Assembly: GCA_019058515.1 (NCBI GenBank)
Contig: JAHPYY010000138.1
Location: 1 to 49,396 of the forward strand
Direction: 5' to 3'
Source of the DNA: Promethearchaeota archaeon
Lineage (GTDB): Archaea > Asgardarchaeota > Lokiarchaeia > Sigynarchaeales > SOKP01
Length of the DNA: 49,396 nucleotides
Numbering within the stretch: the stretch's first letter is position 1; each line of letters begins with the position of its first letter. The notes below the pieces were generated by a model. It searched no databases and was not told the DNA's origin. It saw nothing but the letters and a program-made list of their open reading frames with translations. Position numbers and translations under genes: made by a program. Shown here piece after piece: positions 23,897 to 31,700 of the stretch.

Positions 23897-25004
23897 TTTC
23901 AGCGTTGAAAAATTGATTTATCGTATTTTGTCGGGAATAAAAATAACTACTATACGGCCGCTAAATAAGAAATGGCAGCAAGTCTTAGACAATTTCAATT
24001 CGAGTAAACCGATTGATTTACAGTTTTACTACAATCAGCGTTCAAAGATGTCGTTAAAATTCTTAGATACTCCTTTAAGAAAGATTGAGCTATATTCGCT
24101 GGAATCTATGACTGAAAACGATGCTATATTTGAGGGGGGTGATTCTAAAGCAGAGTTATACGATTTTTTTGAAAGCATATATGGTCAGCATTTTCTTGAT
24201 AAAAAGTACGTGAGAATTTGGTGGCAATCAAATGGAATTGAAGCTAAAAAGCCAAATAAAACAAAAATCGATTGGTTTGATTCCAGGGAAGAGAAATTAT
24301 ATTCGATAAATCCATTAGTCATTAATAAAAGCGAGTTTCATAATTGTTTCTATAATTGCGTGTATTGCTATGCAAAAAGCATTCAATTACGATTCAAAGA
24401 TAAATTTATCCCGGGGTTTTATCCTGAAAGACTAAGAGGCCTAAAGTATACGCATGAAAATGTGTTTATATCGAGTATGACAGATCTTTTTCACGAAGCA
24501 ATCCCAAGAGGATTGATACACTATACAATTGAAAAAATCAACGAATACAACGAAAATCAATGCGAAATATACTTTTTAACGAAAAACCCCGCTCGATACC
24601 AGGAATTTCTAAAGGTTCTTAATAAAGATACTAATTGGATTGGTGCTACTATTGAGACGAATAGGTACAACCATCAAATTTACAATATCACTACTGCAGC
24701 ATTTCCAGAAATCCGAATTAACGACTTTAAAAACATTGAGTACGATAAGAAATTTGTGTCAATTGAACCAATTTTAAGGTTTGATAATTCTTTTCTTGAA
24801 GATATTGTAAGTATTGGTCCTAAATTTGTATTTATAGGTGCGAATAGCGACATTCATATCAGAAACCAAATAAGGGAGCCTAAACGTGAAGAGGTTCTTA
24901 AATTAATTGAGTCCCTAAAGAATGCGGGTGTTGAGGTTATTCTTAAGGACAATCTGAATCGATTAATTAAAAAGAAGATTGGAAAAATAAATTATTTCTT
25001 TTAG
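23883..25004 (+). CDS. ASCH-like domain fused to a Gp37/Gp68-type radical SAM protein
   Basis: 373 residues from ATG 23883 (ATG 23874 also in frame). Residues 1-115 look like an ASCH domain: 'ISFSVEKLIYRILSGIKITTIRP' and 'KYVRIWWQ', a fold that binds RNA or modified nucleosides. Residues 130-370 match the phage Gp37/Gp68 (DUF5131) family: 'NPLVINKSEFHNCFYNCVYCYA' region with the CxxxCxxC radical SAM cluster motif, then 'FISSMTDLFHE', 'EIYFLTKNPARY', 'WIGATIET' and 'VSIEPIL'. The family's chemistry is not established; phage location suggests nucleic-acid modification. The fusion supports a nucleotide substrate, by inference. Confidence 0.8.
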   Translation: MVAISFSVEKLIYRILSGIKITTIRPLNKKWQQVLDNFNSSKPIDLQFYYNQRSKMSLKFLDTPLRKIELYSLESMTENDAIFEGGDSKAELYDFFESIYGQHFLDKKYVRIWWQSNGIEAKKPNKTKIDWFDSREEKLYSINPLVINKSEFHNCFYNCVYCYAKSIQLRFKDKFIPGFYPERLRGLKYTHENVFISSMTDLFHEAIPRGLIHYTIEKINEYNENQCEIYFLTKNPARYQEFLKVLNKDTNWIGATIETNRYNHQIYNITTAAFPEIRINDFKNIEYDKKFVSIEPILRFDNSFLEDIVSIGPKFVFIGANSDIHIRNQIREPKREEVLKLIESLKNAGVEVILKDNLNRLIKKKIGKINYFF

Positions 25005-25014
25005 GTGATAGACA

Positions 25015-27399
25015 ATAGTAGAAGCAGAAAAAACCACGACCGGACCAACTAAGGTTATTAATTATAACGGTTTAATTCAAGTTTTTTTGAGATTTGAGCA
25101 ACCTCAATTGATAGAGAAATTAAGAGAGGATCTTTTAAAAGGTGTTAAAAATCCGATTATACGAATACCTGTTAAAAATTTTGTTGACGAGAATTTAATT
25201 TCTATGATAAGGAAGAACCCTTTAAGATGTCTCGCTCTATTTGAGGATAGAATATGGGAAGAGCTTAAAGAGTATAGAGAGATAAGGAAGTTAATGAAAA
25301 ATATCGAGTCAATTAACATTATTCCCGATATTTCTGGTTTTGAAGAACTTTTCCCTGAGATCACTGAATTTTCTCGAAGTTTTAGAAATTTTATCTATAA
25401 ATTGGTACGAATTCGATGCAGATTTCTTGATCATGTGCTTCATAAAAAGTATATCGCGACCAAGATTATTTTTGAGTGTCTTATTTGCGGAGCTCAATTT
25501 GAAATTCCTCAAGAAGTTAGAGTACGGGGTAAATACAGAAAACCTAAATTTTGTACTAATTCAAGATGTAAAGCAAAGAGCTATGCAGATTTCAAAAGAG
25601 TTGACGAAAAGGCAGAGACATTTGAAGCGGGATGGTTTGTTGTTAGAGATTTAGGCCAAAACCCTAATCCCGACCGAGAGAAAGAATGTTATGCCTTTAG
25701 TAATTACGATTATTTCTATGAGAAAATTCAAGAAATAAATCCGAACGATGAGATTGAGATCCTCGGAGTGATTAAACAGGATTTTGCTGATCTCGATTCA
25801 AAAAAGGACAGTCAAGAAATATTTGACTATATTGAGGTATTAGATTTGAAAGGATTAGAAAGTAAAAAAATGGACAAAAGTATTTTAAGCGAAATCTATG
25901 AAGGTTTCGAAAAAAATCCTGATTACCAGGATGAGATCGTAAATTCAATTCACTCGTATTCTAAGAATATATACGAGTATTTTCTTGAGAAATTGATTAT
26001 GGTCTGTGCGTGGATTACGAGCGATTCTTTTGAACATGACGGGTCTAAGAGAAACACGATTAATTCAATAATCGGAGGACATAGAGGGTTATTTAAGAGT
26101 TCAATTGCACATGCGTTCCAAAATATATTAGGATATAATAATTGGGGTATTATTTCCGGTAAAGATACAACAAATAAGGGATTAATCCCAACTACGCAGA
26201 GAGCTAACGACCAAAAGAATTTGATTAAGCGGATTGGAGCTATTCCCTACTATTCTCGAAAGGTATTAGTAATTGATGAGGGCCAATATTTAGAGGATGT
26301 TAGTTTAGAAAGCATGAAAAGCTTAGAAGATGGTAAAATTCAAAGAGCTTTAGATGGAACAATAATCGATGCTCCGGCTGAAACCGCAGTTGTAATGTTG
26401 ATGAATTATAAGGGAAATAAGGAGCAGCAAGAGGCTTACGATTACGATAAGAAGCTATACGAAAATATAGGATTTCCAGAGGGTCAGGAATCCATCTTAG
26501 ACAGATTTGACATCCATTATGCAATTCCTAAATTATCTAAATTGGTAAAGAAAATCCTAAGACGAAGGCTATTTGATCCTCCTAAGCAAACTGTTTCAAA
26601 CGAGAAGATTTTTAATTACTTAAATGAAGCGAAACGATTATACACTGAAGGTATCGAGATTTCTGACGATATGATTGAGATTATTGAAGAATTGGACGAC
26701 ACGATTACTGATTCGAAGAAGGACGACAAACTAAATACTCCAAGAGAATTTAAAGTGTTGCTAAAAGTAATAAGAGCCATAGCTGCGTTAAGATTAAAAA
26801 AAACAGTAGATTCAAGCGATATTAAGTTTCTAAAAAAGCATATAATTAATCAGATTATCCCATTTTACGATAATAGCGCAGTTTCTAAAGAGAGATTGGT
26901 TAACATTAATGAGATTTTTCAACGGACCTTTAAACTTTTAATGGAGTTAAAAGGGAACACGATTTCAATCACAGACCATATAGCTTTTATTAAAGAATGG
27001 CTTGAAAATCATTATTTTCCAGTAAAACCAGACTCACGTTTGGACCCTTGGGGTGTGTATAATTATATTGGCAAAGAAGATAACAAATCGAATACAAAGT
27101 ATAAAGCTCTTTTAGAGAACGAACAGGAAAACCTTGAATTTGTTCAAGAACAAGGGTATCTCGTAGAATTGGTAAAGGGTACGACGTATTTTGTAAAAAA
27201 GTCGTGGATTTACCAAGAAATTAAGGAAAAGATCGTAGAATTAGCCGGAGAGAAAAAGAGCTGTAATCACGACAAATTAATCTCAGAATTAGAAGAAAAA
27301 TCGAATTTTTCCAGTGAATTAATACAAAGCACGGTCCAGGACCTATTAGAACATAAATTCTTTGTTTTCAGTGCAAATAAAATTAAATTGAAAAAATGA
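25015..27399 (+). CDS. mcm: MCM-family replicative helicase
   Basis: 794 residues from ATA 25015 (770 from TTG 25087). I prefer ATA because GGTGAT (25004-25009) sits 5 bases upstream and the opening ATA-GTA-GAA-GCA matches the methyltransferase start. Zinc ligands C155, C158, C180, C185 lie in an OB-type N-domain. AAA+ core: Walker A GGHRGLFKS (354-362), Walker B VLVIDE (417-422), sensor N464 (MLMNYKG) and arginine finger LDRFD (R497), followed by the MCM lid helix TPREFKVLLKVIRAIAAL. A C-terminal winged helix follows. It should unwind DNA at the element's origin; the iteron array lies 600 bp downstream. Divergent from host MCM, as expected of a viral or plasmid copy. Confidence 0.85.
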   Translation: MVEAEKTTTGPTKVINYNGLIQVFLRFEQPQLIEKLREDLLKGVKNPIIRIPVKNFVDENLISMIRKNPLRCLALFEDRIWEELKEYREIRKLMKNIESINIIPDISGFEELFPEITEFSRSFRNFIYKLVRIRCRFLDHVLHKKYIATKIIFECLICGAQFEIPQEVRVRGKYRKPKFCTNSRCKAKSYADFKRVDEKAETFEAGWFVVRDLGQNPNPDREKECYAFSNYDYFYEKIQEINPNDEIEILGVIKQDFADLDSKKDSQEIFDYIEVLDLKGLESKKMDKSILSEIYEGFEKNPDYQDEIVNSIHSYSKNIYEYFLEKLIMVCAWITSDSFEHDGSKRNTINSIIGGHRGLFKSSIAHAFQNILGYNNWGIISGKDTTNKGLIPTTQRANDQKNLIKRIGAIPYYSRKVLVIDEGQYLEDVSLESMKSLEDGKIQRALDGTIIDAPAETAVVMLMNYKGNKEQQEAYDYDKKLYENIGFPEGQESILDRFDIHYAIPKLSKLVKKILRRRLFDPPKQTVSNEKIFNYLNEAKRLYTEGIEISDDMIEIIEELDDTITDSKKDDKLNTPREFKVLLKVIRAIAALRLKKTVDSSDIKFLKKHIINQIIPFYDNSAVSKERLVNINEIFQRTFKLLMELKGNTISITDHIAFIKEWLENHYFPVKPDSRLDPWGVYNYIGKEDNKSNTKYKALLENEQENLEFVQEQGYLVELVKGTTYFVKKSWIYQEIKEKIVELAGEKKSCNHDKLISELEEKSNFSSELIQSTVQDLLEHKFFVFSANKIKLKK

Positions 27400-27818
27400 A
27401 ATTTCTTTTAACTCAAAGATTAAATTACAAAAAAAAACACACTCTTTATTATCTTTACCCTAATTCTTTTTCAAGATTGTTTGTTAACATCGCTAAGCGA
27501 TTAGATCTTATTTTTGATGTGAAAAAAGATTTTTCTTCAGGTTATTATTGCGTTAAACGGTACGAAATCTTAGAAAACGATTTTAAACGAGTATATAGAC
27601 TGTTTAAGAAAAAAATCGAAGAGAACAGATCGAAATTTTATACACGGCCATACCTGGAACAAATTATTATCCATTTATTTACTATTTTCAGATCGGTGAT
27701 AAGCAAGTCTCGTTTCATTGCGATATCCTATTTGATAATTGTCCTAAGTTTGGTGGGAACTGGATTGGATACAGAAATGTGTCTTTTCCCTTTGATCTCA
27801 AACAAATTAAAAGATTAG
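27396..27818 (+). CDS. Unknown basic protein coupled to the MCM helicase
   Basis: 140 residues; ATG overlaps the MCM stop (ATGA). Basic, Phe/Tyr-rich; the last 45 residues include a hydrophobic stretch (FIAISYLIIVLSLVGTGL), odd for a replication protein, and could reflect a membrane anchor or a frame change. Last gene before the non-coding iteron region. Possibly a helicase accessory factor; not recognised. Confidence 0.55.
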   Translation: MKFLLTQRLNYKKKHTLYYLYPNSFSRLFVNIAKRLDLIFDVKKDFSSGYYCVKRYEILENDFKRVYRLFKKKIEENRSKFYTRPYLEQIIIHLFTIFRSVISKSRFIAISYLIIVLSLVGTGLDTEMCLFPLISNKLKD

Positions 27819-28000
27819 AAATGTGAGTGATCTGTTTCGTTTTTGTGATTTTTGCGTTTTGTTGATTTTATATCGTCCAATTCATTCAAACGGAGTTTAT
27901 CTGCAAGAGCAAAATTAAGAGAATTTGAGTAGACAGATTTTTTTCATTTTCTATTTTGGCTGTAATATTTCAGGTTTTAAGAAAATCCTCAAATTTCCAA

Positions 28001-28264
28001 CCTTGTAGAATTGCGATTTTCCTTGTAAAAATTAAAATTTCCCTGTAAAAATTAAAATTTCCCTGTAAAACTCAAAAAAAGCTTGTATGGGTAGTATAGT
28101 ATAGTTTTTTATTATTATATTAAGTTTAAAGTTTTAAAGTCTTAATAAATAAAGAGAAAACTACCTCATAGTCCTCATACAAGGAAAATTGAACTTTTAC
28201 AAGCAAAAATAAATTTTCACAGGGTTTTTTCGTTTTTTACAAGCTTTTTTGGGTTTCTACAAGG
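28001..28264. repeat. Mirror-symmetric array of ten 10-bp iterons, candidate origin or partition site
   Basis: The 918-bp gap 27819-28736 holds no credible gene. Left arm, same strand, exact 20-bp steps: CCTTGTAGAA 28001, CCTTGTAAAA 28021, CCCTGTAAAA 28041 and 28061, GCTTGTATGG 28081. Right arm, opposite orientation, again exact 20-bp steps: TCATACAAGG 28175, TTTTACAAGC 28195, TTTCACAGGG 28215, TTTTACAAGC 28235, TTCTACAAGG 28255. The variants mirror too: outermost copies are identical (TGTAGAA), innermost are both TGTATGR. The centre (28091-28174) is nearly pure A/T with GTAGT...ACTAC near its ends. Two helical turns per step would place all binding sites on one face. It sits between the MCM operon and the cargo genes, so origin or partition site is the best reading. 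Confidence 0.85.
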
Positions 28265-28736
28265 CAGGAAAATTGAGTAAAATCCCGACAATTTAGCGAA
28301 TTAATTCGTGCTCTATCGACTCAAAAAATTTTTTCTAAAAAATTTTTGAATTTTCTTCTGATTTTGGAAAAAATTTAATTTCAAGTAGTCTAAACCCCAA
28401 AACGCACACTTTTATTTTTGCAAAAAATGATACCCTACTTGAGAAAAAGTCTTCTTTAAATATAGTCCTAAATCGTGAGAAGTATGACATATTTTCCTCT
28501 ATGCTTGTAGATACCATCTTATTGTTATTATCCCTTTAATAAATATATAGGACATCTGAAAAATATATAGAATTCTATACTCATAGGATAATAGATTAAT
28601 TTTCTCCTTTTGGATGATAATTTTAAATTATATCTATCCATAAATATAATTTGCTGAATTATTTCTAATATATTGACCAGATTGTTTTTTACAACTTTTT
28701 TGATATTATCTTATTTAAAAAATATAGACGGTAGCT

Positions 28737-29423
28737 ATGAAACGCGAATTATTTGAACCATTTCATATCGGTTCTAAATTTAAATCACATGTGAGGAATG
28801 TAGATATTTTAAGAGCATTTTATAAACATTTTAGTGAAAATATCGACCAAGATTTTGAAGATTTTGAATTAAATGAGGACATTTTAACTAAAGAGGTACT
28901 TATGTCTCCATTCTTAACAATAATTACCAAGAAAAAGAAAGAAAACCAAAAACAAGAAAATCTTAAAATTCAACTGAATCTTTCAACAAATGCTTTAAAT
29001 GTCATAGGAGATATACCAGCAAATGTGTTTGATTTGTTTAAAAAGATGTCGAACCTTTTACCTACATTAGGATTCGAGTTAGAATCAACATTTTTATTTT
29101 ATGAAGTAATTAATAAAAATGTAATAATTCTAAATAAAGATGATAAAAAACCAATAGACATTTTTAAGAGGATTTCAGAGAAAAGATTTCAAAATATTGA
29201 AAATGTTCCTGATTTAAATGTAAGTTATATACGGTTTTCTAAAGAATTAGTAACTAAAGAGAATGAGCTTTTTAATATCGAAATATTACCAAATCATACT
29301 AGCCCCGATACAAGATTATTTCTAAATATTTTAAAAAGAACCGAAGATCATCAAGATTTGATTAATTTCCAAGAGATTTATGAAAGTGCCTTAAATGAGA
29401 TATGCAAAAGATTAGTGGAGTGA
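28737..29423 (+). CDS. Three-gene module, protein 1 (possibly TIGR04255-like)
   Basis: 228 residues with an N-terminal basic segment, a central beta/alpha part (LKIQLNLSTNALNVIGDIPANVF) and a helical end. The length and the late 'F..IYE.AL..IC.RL' segment remind me of the sporadic TIGR04255 family, but only weakly. TATA-like TTTAAAAAATA lies near 28712 and GGT just before ATG, so the module has its own promoter. Base usage differs from the core element genes: few NNC-GA codon junctions, more A/T at third positions. The next gene begins 7 bp after the stop. Function unknown; defence-like by context. Confidence 0.62.
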   Translation: MKRELFEPFHIGSKFKSHVRNVDILRAFYKHFSENIDQDFEDFELNEDILTKEVLMSPFLTIITKKKKENQKQENLKIQLNLSTNALNVIGDIPANVFDLFKKMSNLLPTLGFELESTFLFYEVINKNVIILNKDDKKPIDIFKRISEKRFQNIENVPDLNVSYIRFSKELVTKENELFNIEILPNHTSPDTRLFLNILKRTEDHQDLINFQEIYESALNEICKRLVE

Positions 29424-29430
29424 TTTTCTC

Positions 29431-30438
29431 ATTAGTGTAAGTAAACCAATTATTATATATAAATTTAATAGTGCTACAAATCAGATTGAACCAGAGTTTC
29501 AATACAATGTTAAAGTTGAGCAAGCTTACGATAGAACCTTGCGAATACAATCTACAGAACAAGGAGATCTTAGTAGGGGTCCAAATGAAGCAATAACTAA
29601 TTCCTTGATACCTCTTAAAAAGGTAAAAGTTTCTTTCAAAGAATTGACTGCGGGTTTAGAAGGTATTACATCTCCGATTGAAGAATTGACTGCGGGTTTA
29701 AAAGATATTTCAATTCCGTTTGAAGATTTAATTGCAGGTTTAGAAGATATCTCATTTCCGGTTAAAGATTTGACTGTAGGTTTTGAAGATATCTCATTTC
29801 CGATTAAAGATTTGACTGCAGGTTTAGAAGATATCTCATTTCCGTTTGAAGATTTAATTGCAGGTTTAGAAGATATCTCATTTCCGGTTAAAGATTTAAC
29901 TACAGGTTTAGAAGATATCTCATTTCCGGTTAAAGATTTAACTATAGGTTTAGAAGATATCTCATCTCCGATTGAAGAATTGACTGCGGGTTTAGAAGAT
30001 ATCTCGTTTCCAATTAAAGAGTTAATTGCAGGTTTAGAAGACACCACATCTCCAATTAAAGATATAACTTCAAGAATAGAAGAGGAAATCGAAATTGCAT
30101 CTTTCTATTTAGAGACACATCGAAGAGAAAATGAATGTATTAGTATATCAGAGGGAATATGGAATTATTCGAAGGGTCTACTCAGGAGTATTTTTACTAG
30201 CATTTCAAATGAGCTATTTATAGGATTTCAGGTTCCAAAATTTAACTTCATCGATGATTCAATATTGATTCGATGGGAAAAAAGGGACTCAAAATTAGTT
30301 TTGAGTTTATCAGATCACACAACTGCTATAGCCGTTAATTTAAAAGATAAAAAGGGCCAATATATTACAGGATATATCCATAAAAATGAGATAGTTGATT
30401 GGGTGACTTTTTGGCTAAAAAAACTAAACTTTTATTAA
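29431..30438 (+). CDS. Three-gene module, protein 2 with ten 14-residue repeats
   Basis: 335 residues from ATT 29431, which lies 6 bases after GGAGTGAT (29417-29424); the first conventional start is TTG 29539 and would lose 36 residues that read well. Residues about 70-209 are ten copies of a 14-residue unit (consensus KDLTAGLEDISFPI), effectively paired heptads with Gly and Pro at fixed places, so a regular rod or unusual coiled coil. The C-terminal 60 residues (DDSILIRWEKRDSKLVLSLS.. ending in a helix) resemble a small beta domain seen in bacterial proteins next to similar genes, from memory only. Overlaps protein 3. Confidence 0.62.
   Translation: MSVSKPIIIYKFNSATNQIEPEFQYNVKVEQAYDRTLRIQSTEQGDLSRGPNEAITNSLIPLKKVKVSFKELTAGLEGITSPIEELTAGLKDISIPFEDLIAGLEDISFPVKDLTVGFEDISFPIKDLTAGLEDISFPFEDLIAGLEDISFPVKDLTTGLEDISFPVKDLTIGLEDISSPIEELTAGLEDISFPIKELIAGLEDTTSPIKDITSRIEEEIEIASFYLETHRRENECISISEGIWNYSKGLLRSIFTSISNELFIGFQVPKFNFIDDSILIRWEKRDSKLVLSLSDHTTAIAVNLKDKKGQYITGYIHKNEIVDWVTFWLKKLNFY
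29638..30057 (+). repeat. Ten tandem 42-bp coding repeats
   Basis: Ten in-frame 42-bp units from 29638 to 30057, each coding KDLTAGLEDISFPI or a close variant; an eleventh (KDITSRIEEE) is degenerate. Adjacent units are very similar at DNA level (for example GGTTTAGAAGATATCTC recurs), which shows recent expansion and a potential for length change by slippage or recombination. Confidence 0.85.
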
Positions 30439-31010
30439 AAAAATGGAAAAACAAAGAAATCAATGAAGAAGAGTTTGTTTTTCGACGAGTACATAAAGAA
30501 ATCTTTATTTCACAAAGACCAGACCATAGACTGAAAACTACACAATCAATGTTTAGAAATGAGAAGGGAGATGGGATGTCGGTAGATTGGGAAAAAATTT
30601 GTAGTGATCCGCACACTACGCAAACAAGAAATGTAAACCCTCCCGAAAATTACGGAGTTGTAGTTCTAAGTGTTTTCGATATGCAAAGTCATCCTAAATA
30701 TAAATTAGAAATTATAAATGATCAAATAGGTTATGATTGCCATTGTTTAGTAAAAGGAATTCCGATGTCTTTAAAGAATTTTCAAATCTTTAAAAGAAAT
30801 GATTATGACCTTCTTTCAGAAGAAGATAGAAATTTATATGCATCAAAATTATTAGACATAAGAGAACATTTGAGAGAAAACGCTTTTTGGATTATCCCAA
30901 TCAATAATCCTGATATACCTGATCCTCCACTTGGATTTGATTACTATGAGGAATTTACTGAAAGCATAAAGAACTTTTTCAAAAGCAGAGGTCATTCAAT
31001 CCCTACTTAA
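30411..31010 (+). CDS. Three-gene module, protein 3
   Basis: 199 residues from TTG 30411, which follows GGGTGA by 4 bases (TTG 30399 also in frame). The pattern 'FRRVHKEIF...QSMFRNEKGDGMSVDWEKI' followed by 'GVVVLSVFD' and 'DCHCLVKGIP' recalls a common bacterial family of unknown function with a 'pSS..F.d..g..MSV' core and a later 'aHalv.G' motif. That match is from memory and unverified. Overlaps protein 2 by 28 bp; the conserved order suggests one functional system. Confidence 0.6.
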   Translation: MAKKTKLLLKKWKNKEINEEEFVFRRVHKEIFISQRPDHRLKTTQSMFRNEKGDGMSVDWEKICSDPHTTQTRNVNPPENYGVVVLSVFDMQSHPKYKLEIINDQIGYDCHCLVKGIPMSLKNFQIFKRNDYDLLSEEDRNLYASKLLDIREHLRENAFWIIPINNPDIPDPPLGFDYYEEFTESIKNFFKSRGHSIPT

Positions 31011-31700
31011 TTTTCTAATTACTGATTTTTAGAATTTTGCTATAGTGCAAATGCATTGTAATGGGAATGAAGTGGAAAAAACTAAGTCTACATGGCCATA
31101 TTTTTATGAAAATTTTCTCCTGGATATCCAAATTAAAAAAAAAAGGATTAAAATAATTTTATTTTAATCAGATTTAAATGCGCTTCTTTCCTAATTCCTT
31201 AAAATGTATTATCAATTTCAAGATTATATCCAATATATTAAGAATAAAACTTAAAATCATTAATACTTTGATTAGAACTAACATTTCACTGAGAAAAAAG
31301 AGACACGGGCATATTAAAGTTAGATATTGGAAGAATCAAAATAAGACTGATTATACATTCCAGTAACTTTAAATTAGAAGATTGCTTAAAGAACACCGTT
31401 TTCTATTTTTAGGGAATTTCTGATTATATGACTAAAAAACAATGATTCCTTAAGCAAACTAATCATACAAGAAAGAAAATAAAAAGATTTGCCTTTTGAG
31501 GATAAAAAATAAGCTTATTTTTTTATGAAAAGTTTCTTCTGGAAATATTGATATTTGGAAATATTGATATTATAGCTCAACTAAAAGTAATACAATCCAA
31601 GAAAAAAAGATAAGAAAAAAAAAATACTTCCTAAATATAAAATTTATTTACATGCAATACTAATAAAAATTATTAAGGAAAGTAAAATCCAAATTCAATT
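31011..31700. other. 690-bp AT-rich spacer between the two cargo modules
   Basis: No convincing gene; a 62-codon frame at 31178 has no SD or family. It contains an imperfect direct repeat TTTTTATGAAAAxTTTCT at 31101 and about 31521, a tandem pair of GGAAATATTGATATTT (31541-31572) and one copy of a motif that recurs after the next module. It looks like a recombination scar between separately acquired cargo. Confidence 0.5.
31572..31601 (+). repeat. Left copy of repeat flanking the ABC-3C module
   Basis: ATAGCTCAACTA directly followed by AAAGTAATACAATCCAAG, then an A-rich run. The right copy is at 34717-34759 in the same orientation. Confidence 0.5.

Noticed and set aside
28001..28264. Regular repeats that could suggest a CRISPR array
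   Set aside because: Units are 10 bp with 10-bp spacers and invert in the middle; no cas gene is present.
28335..28517. 60-codon minus-strand frame near the iteron array
   Set aside because: Low-complexity Phe/Ser/Lys composition, no SD; likely chance in A/T-rich DNA.
29526..30047. 173-codon minus-strand frame with repeated SSKPAVKSLIGNEI-like units
   Set aside because: It is the antisense of the ten 42-bp repeats, whose periodic composition keeps the frame open; no SD or promoter.
31178..31366. 62-codon plus-strand frame
   Set aside because: Very A/T-rich, no SD, no recognisable domain, inside a spacer with scar-like repeats.
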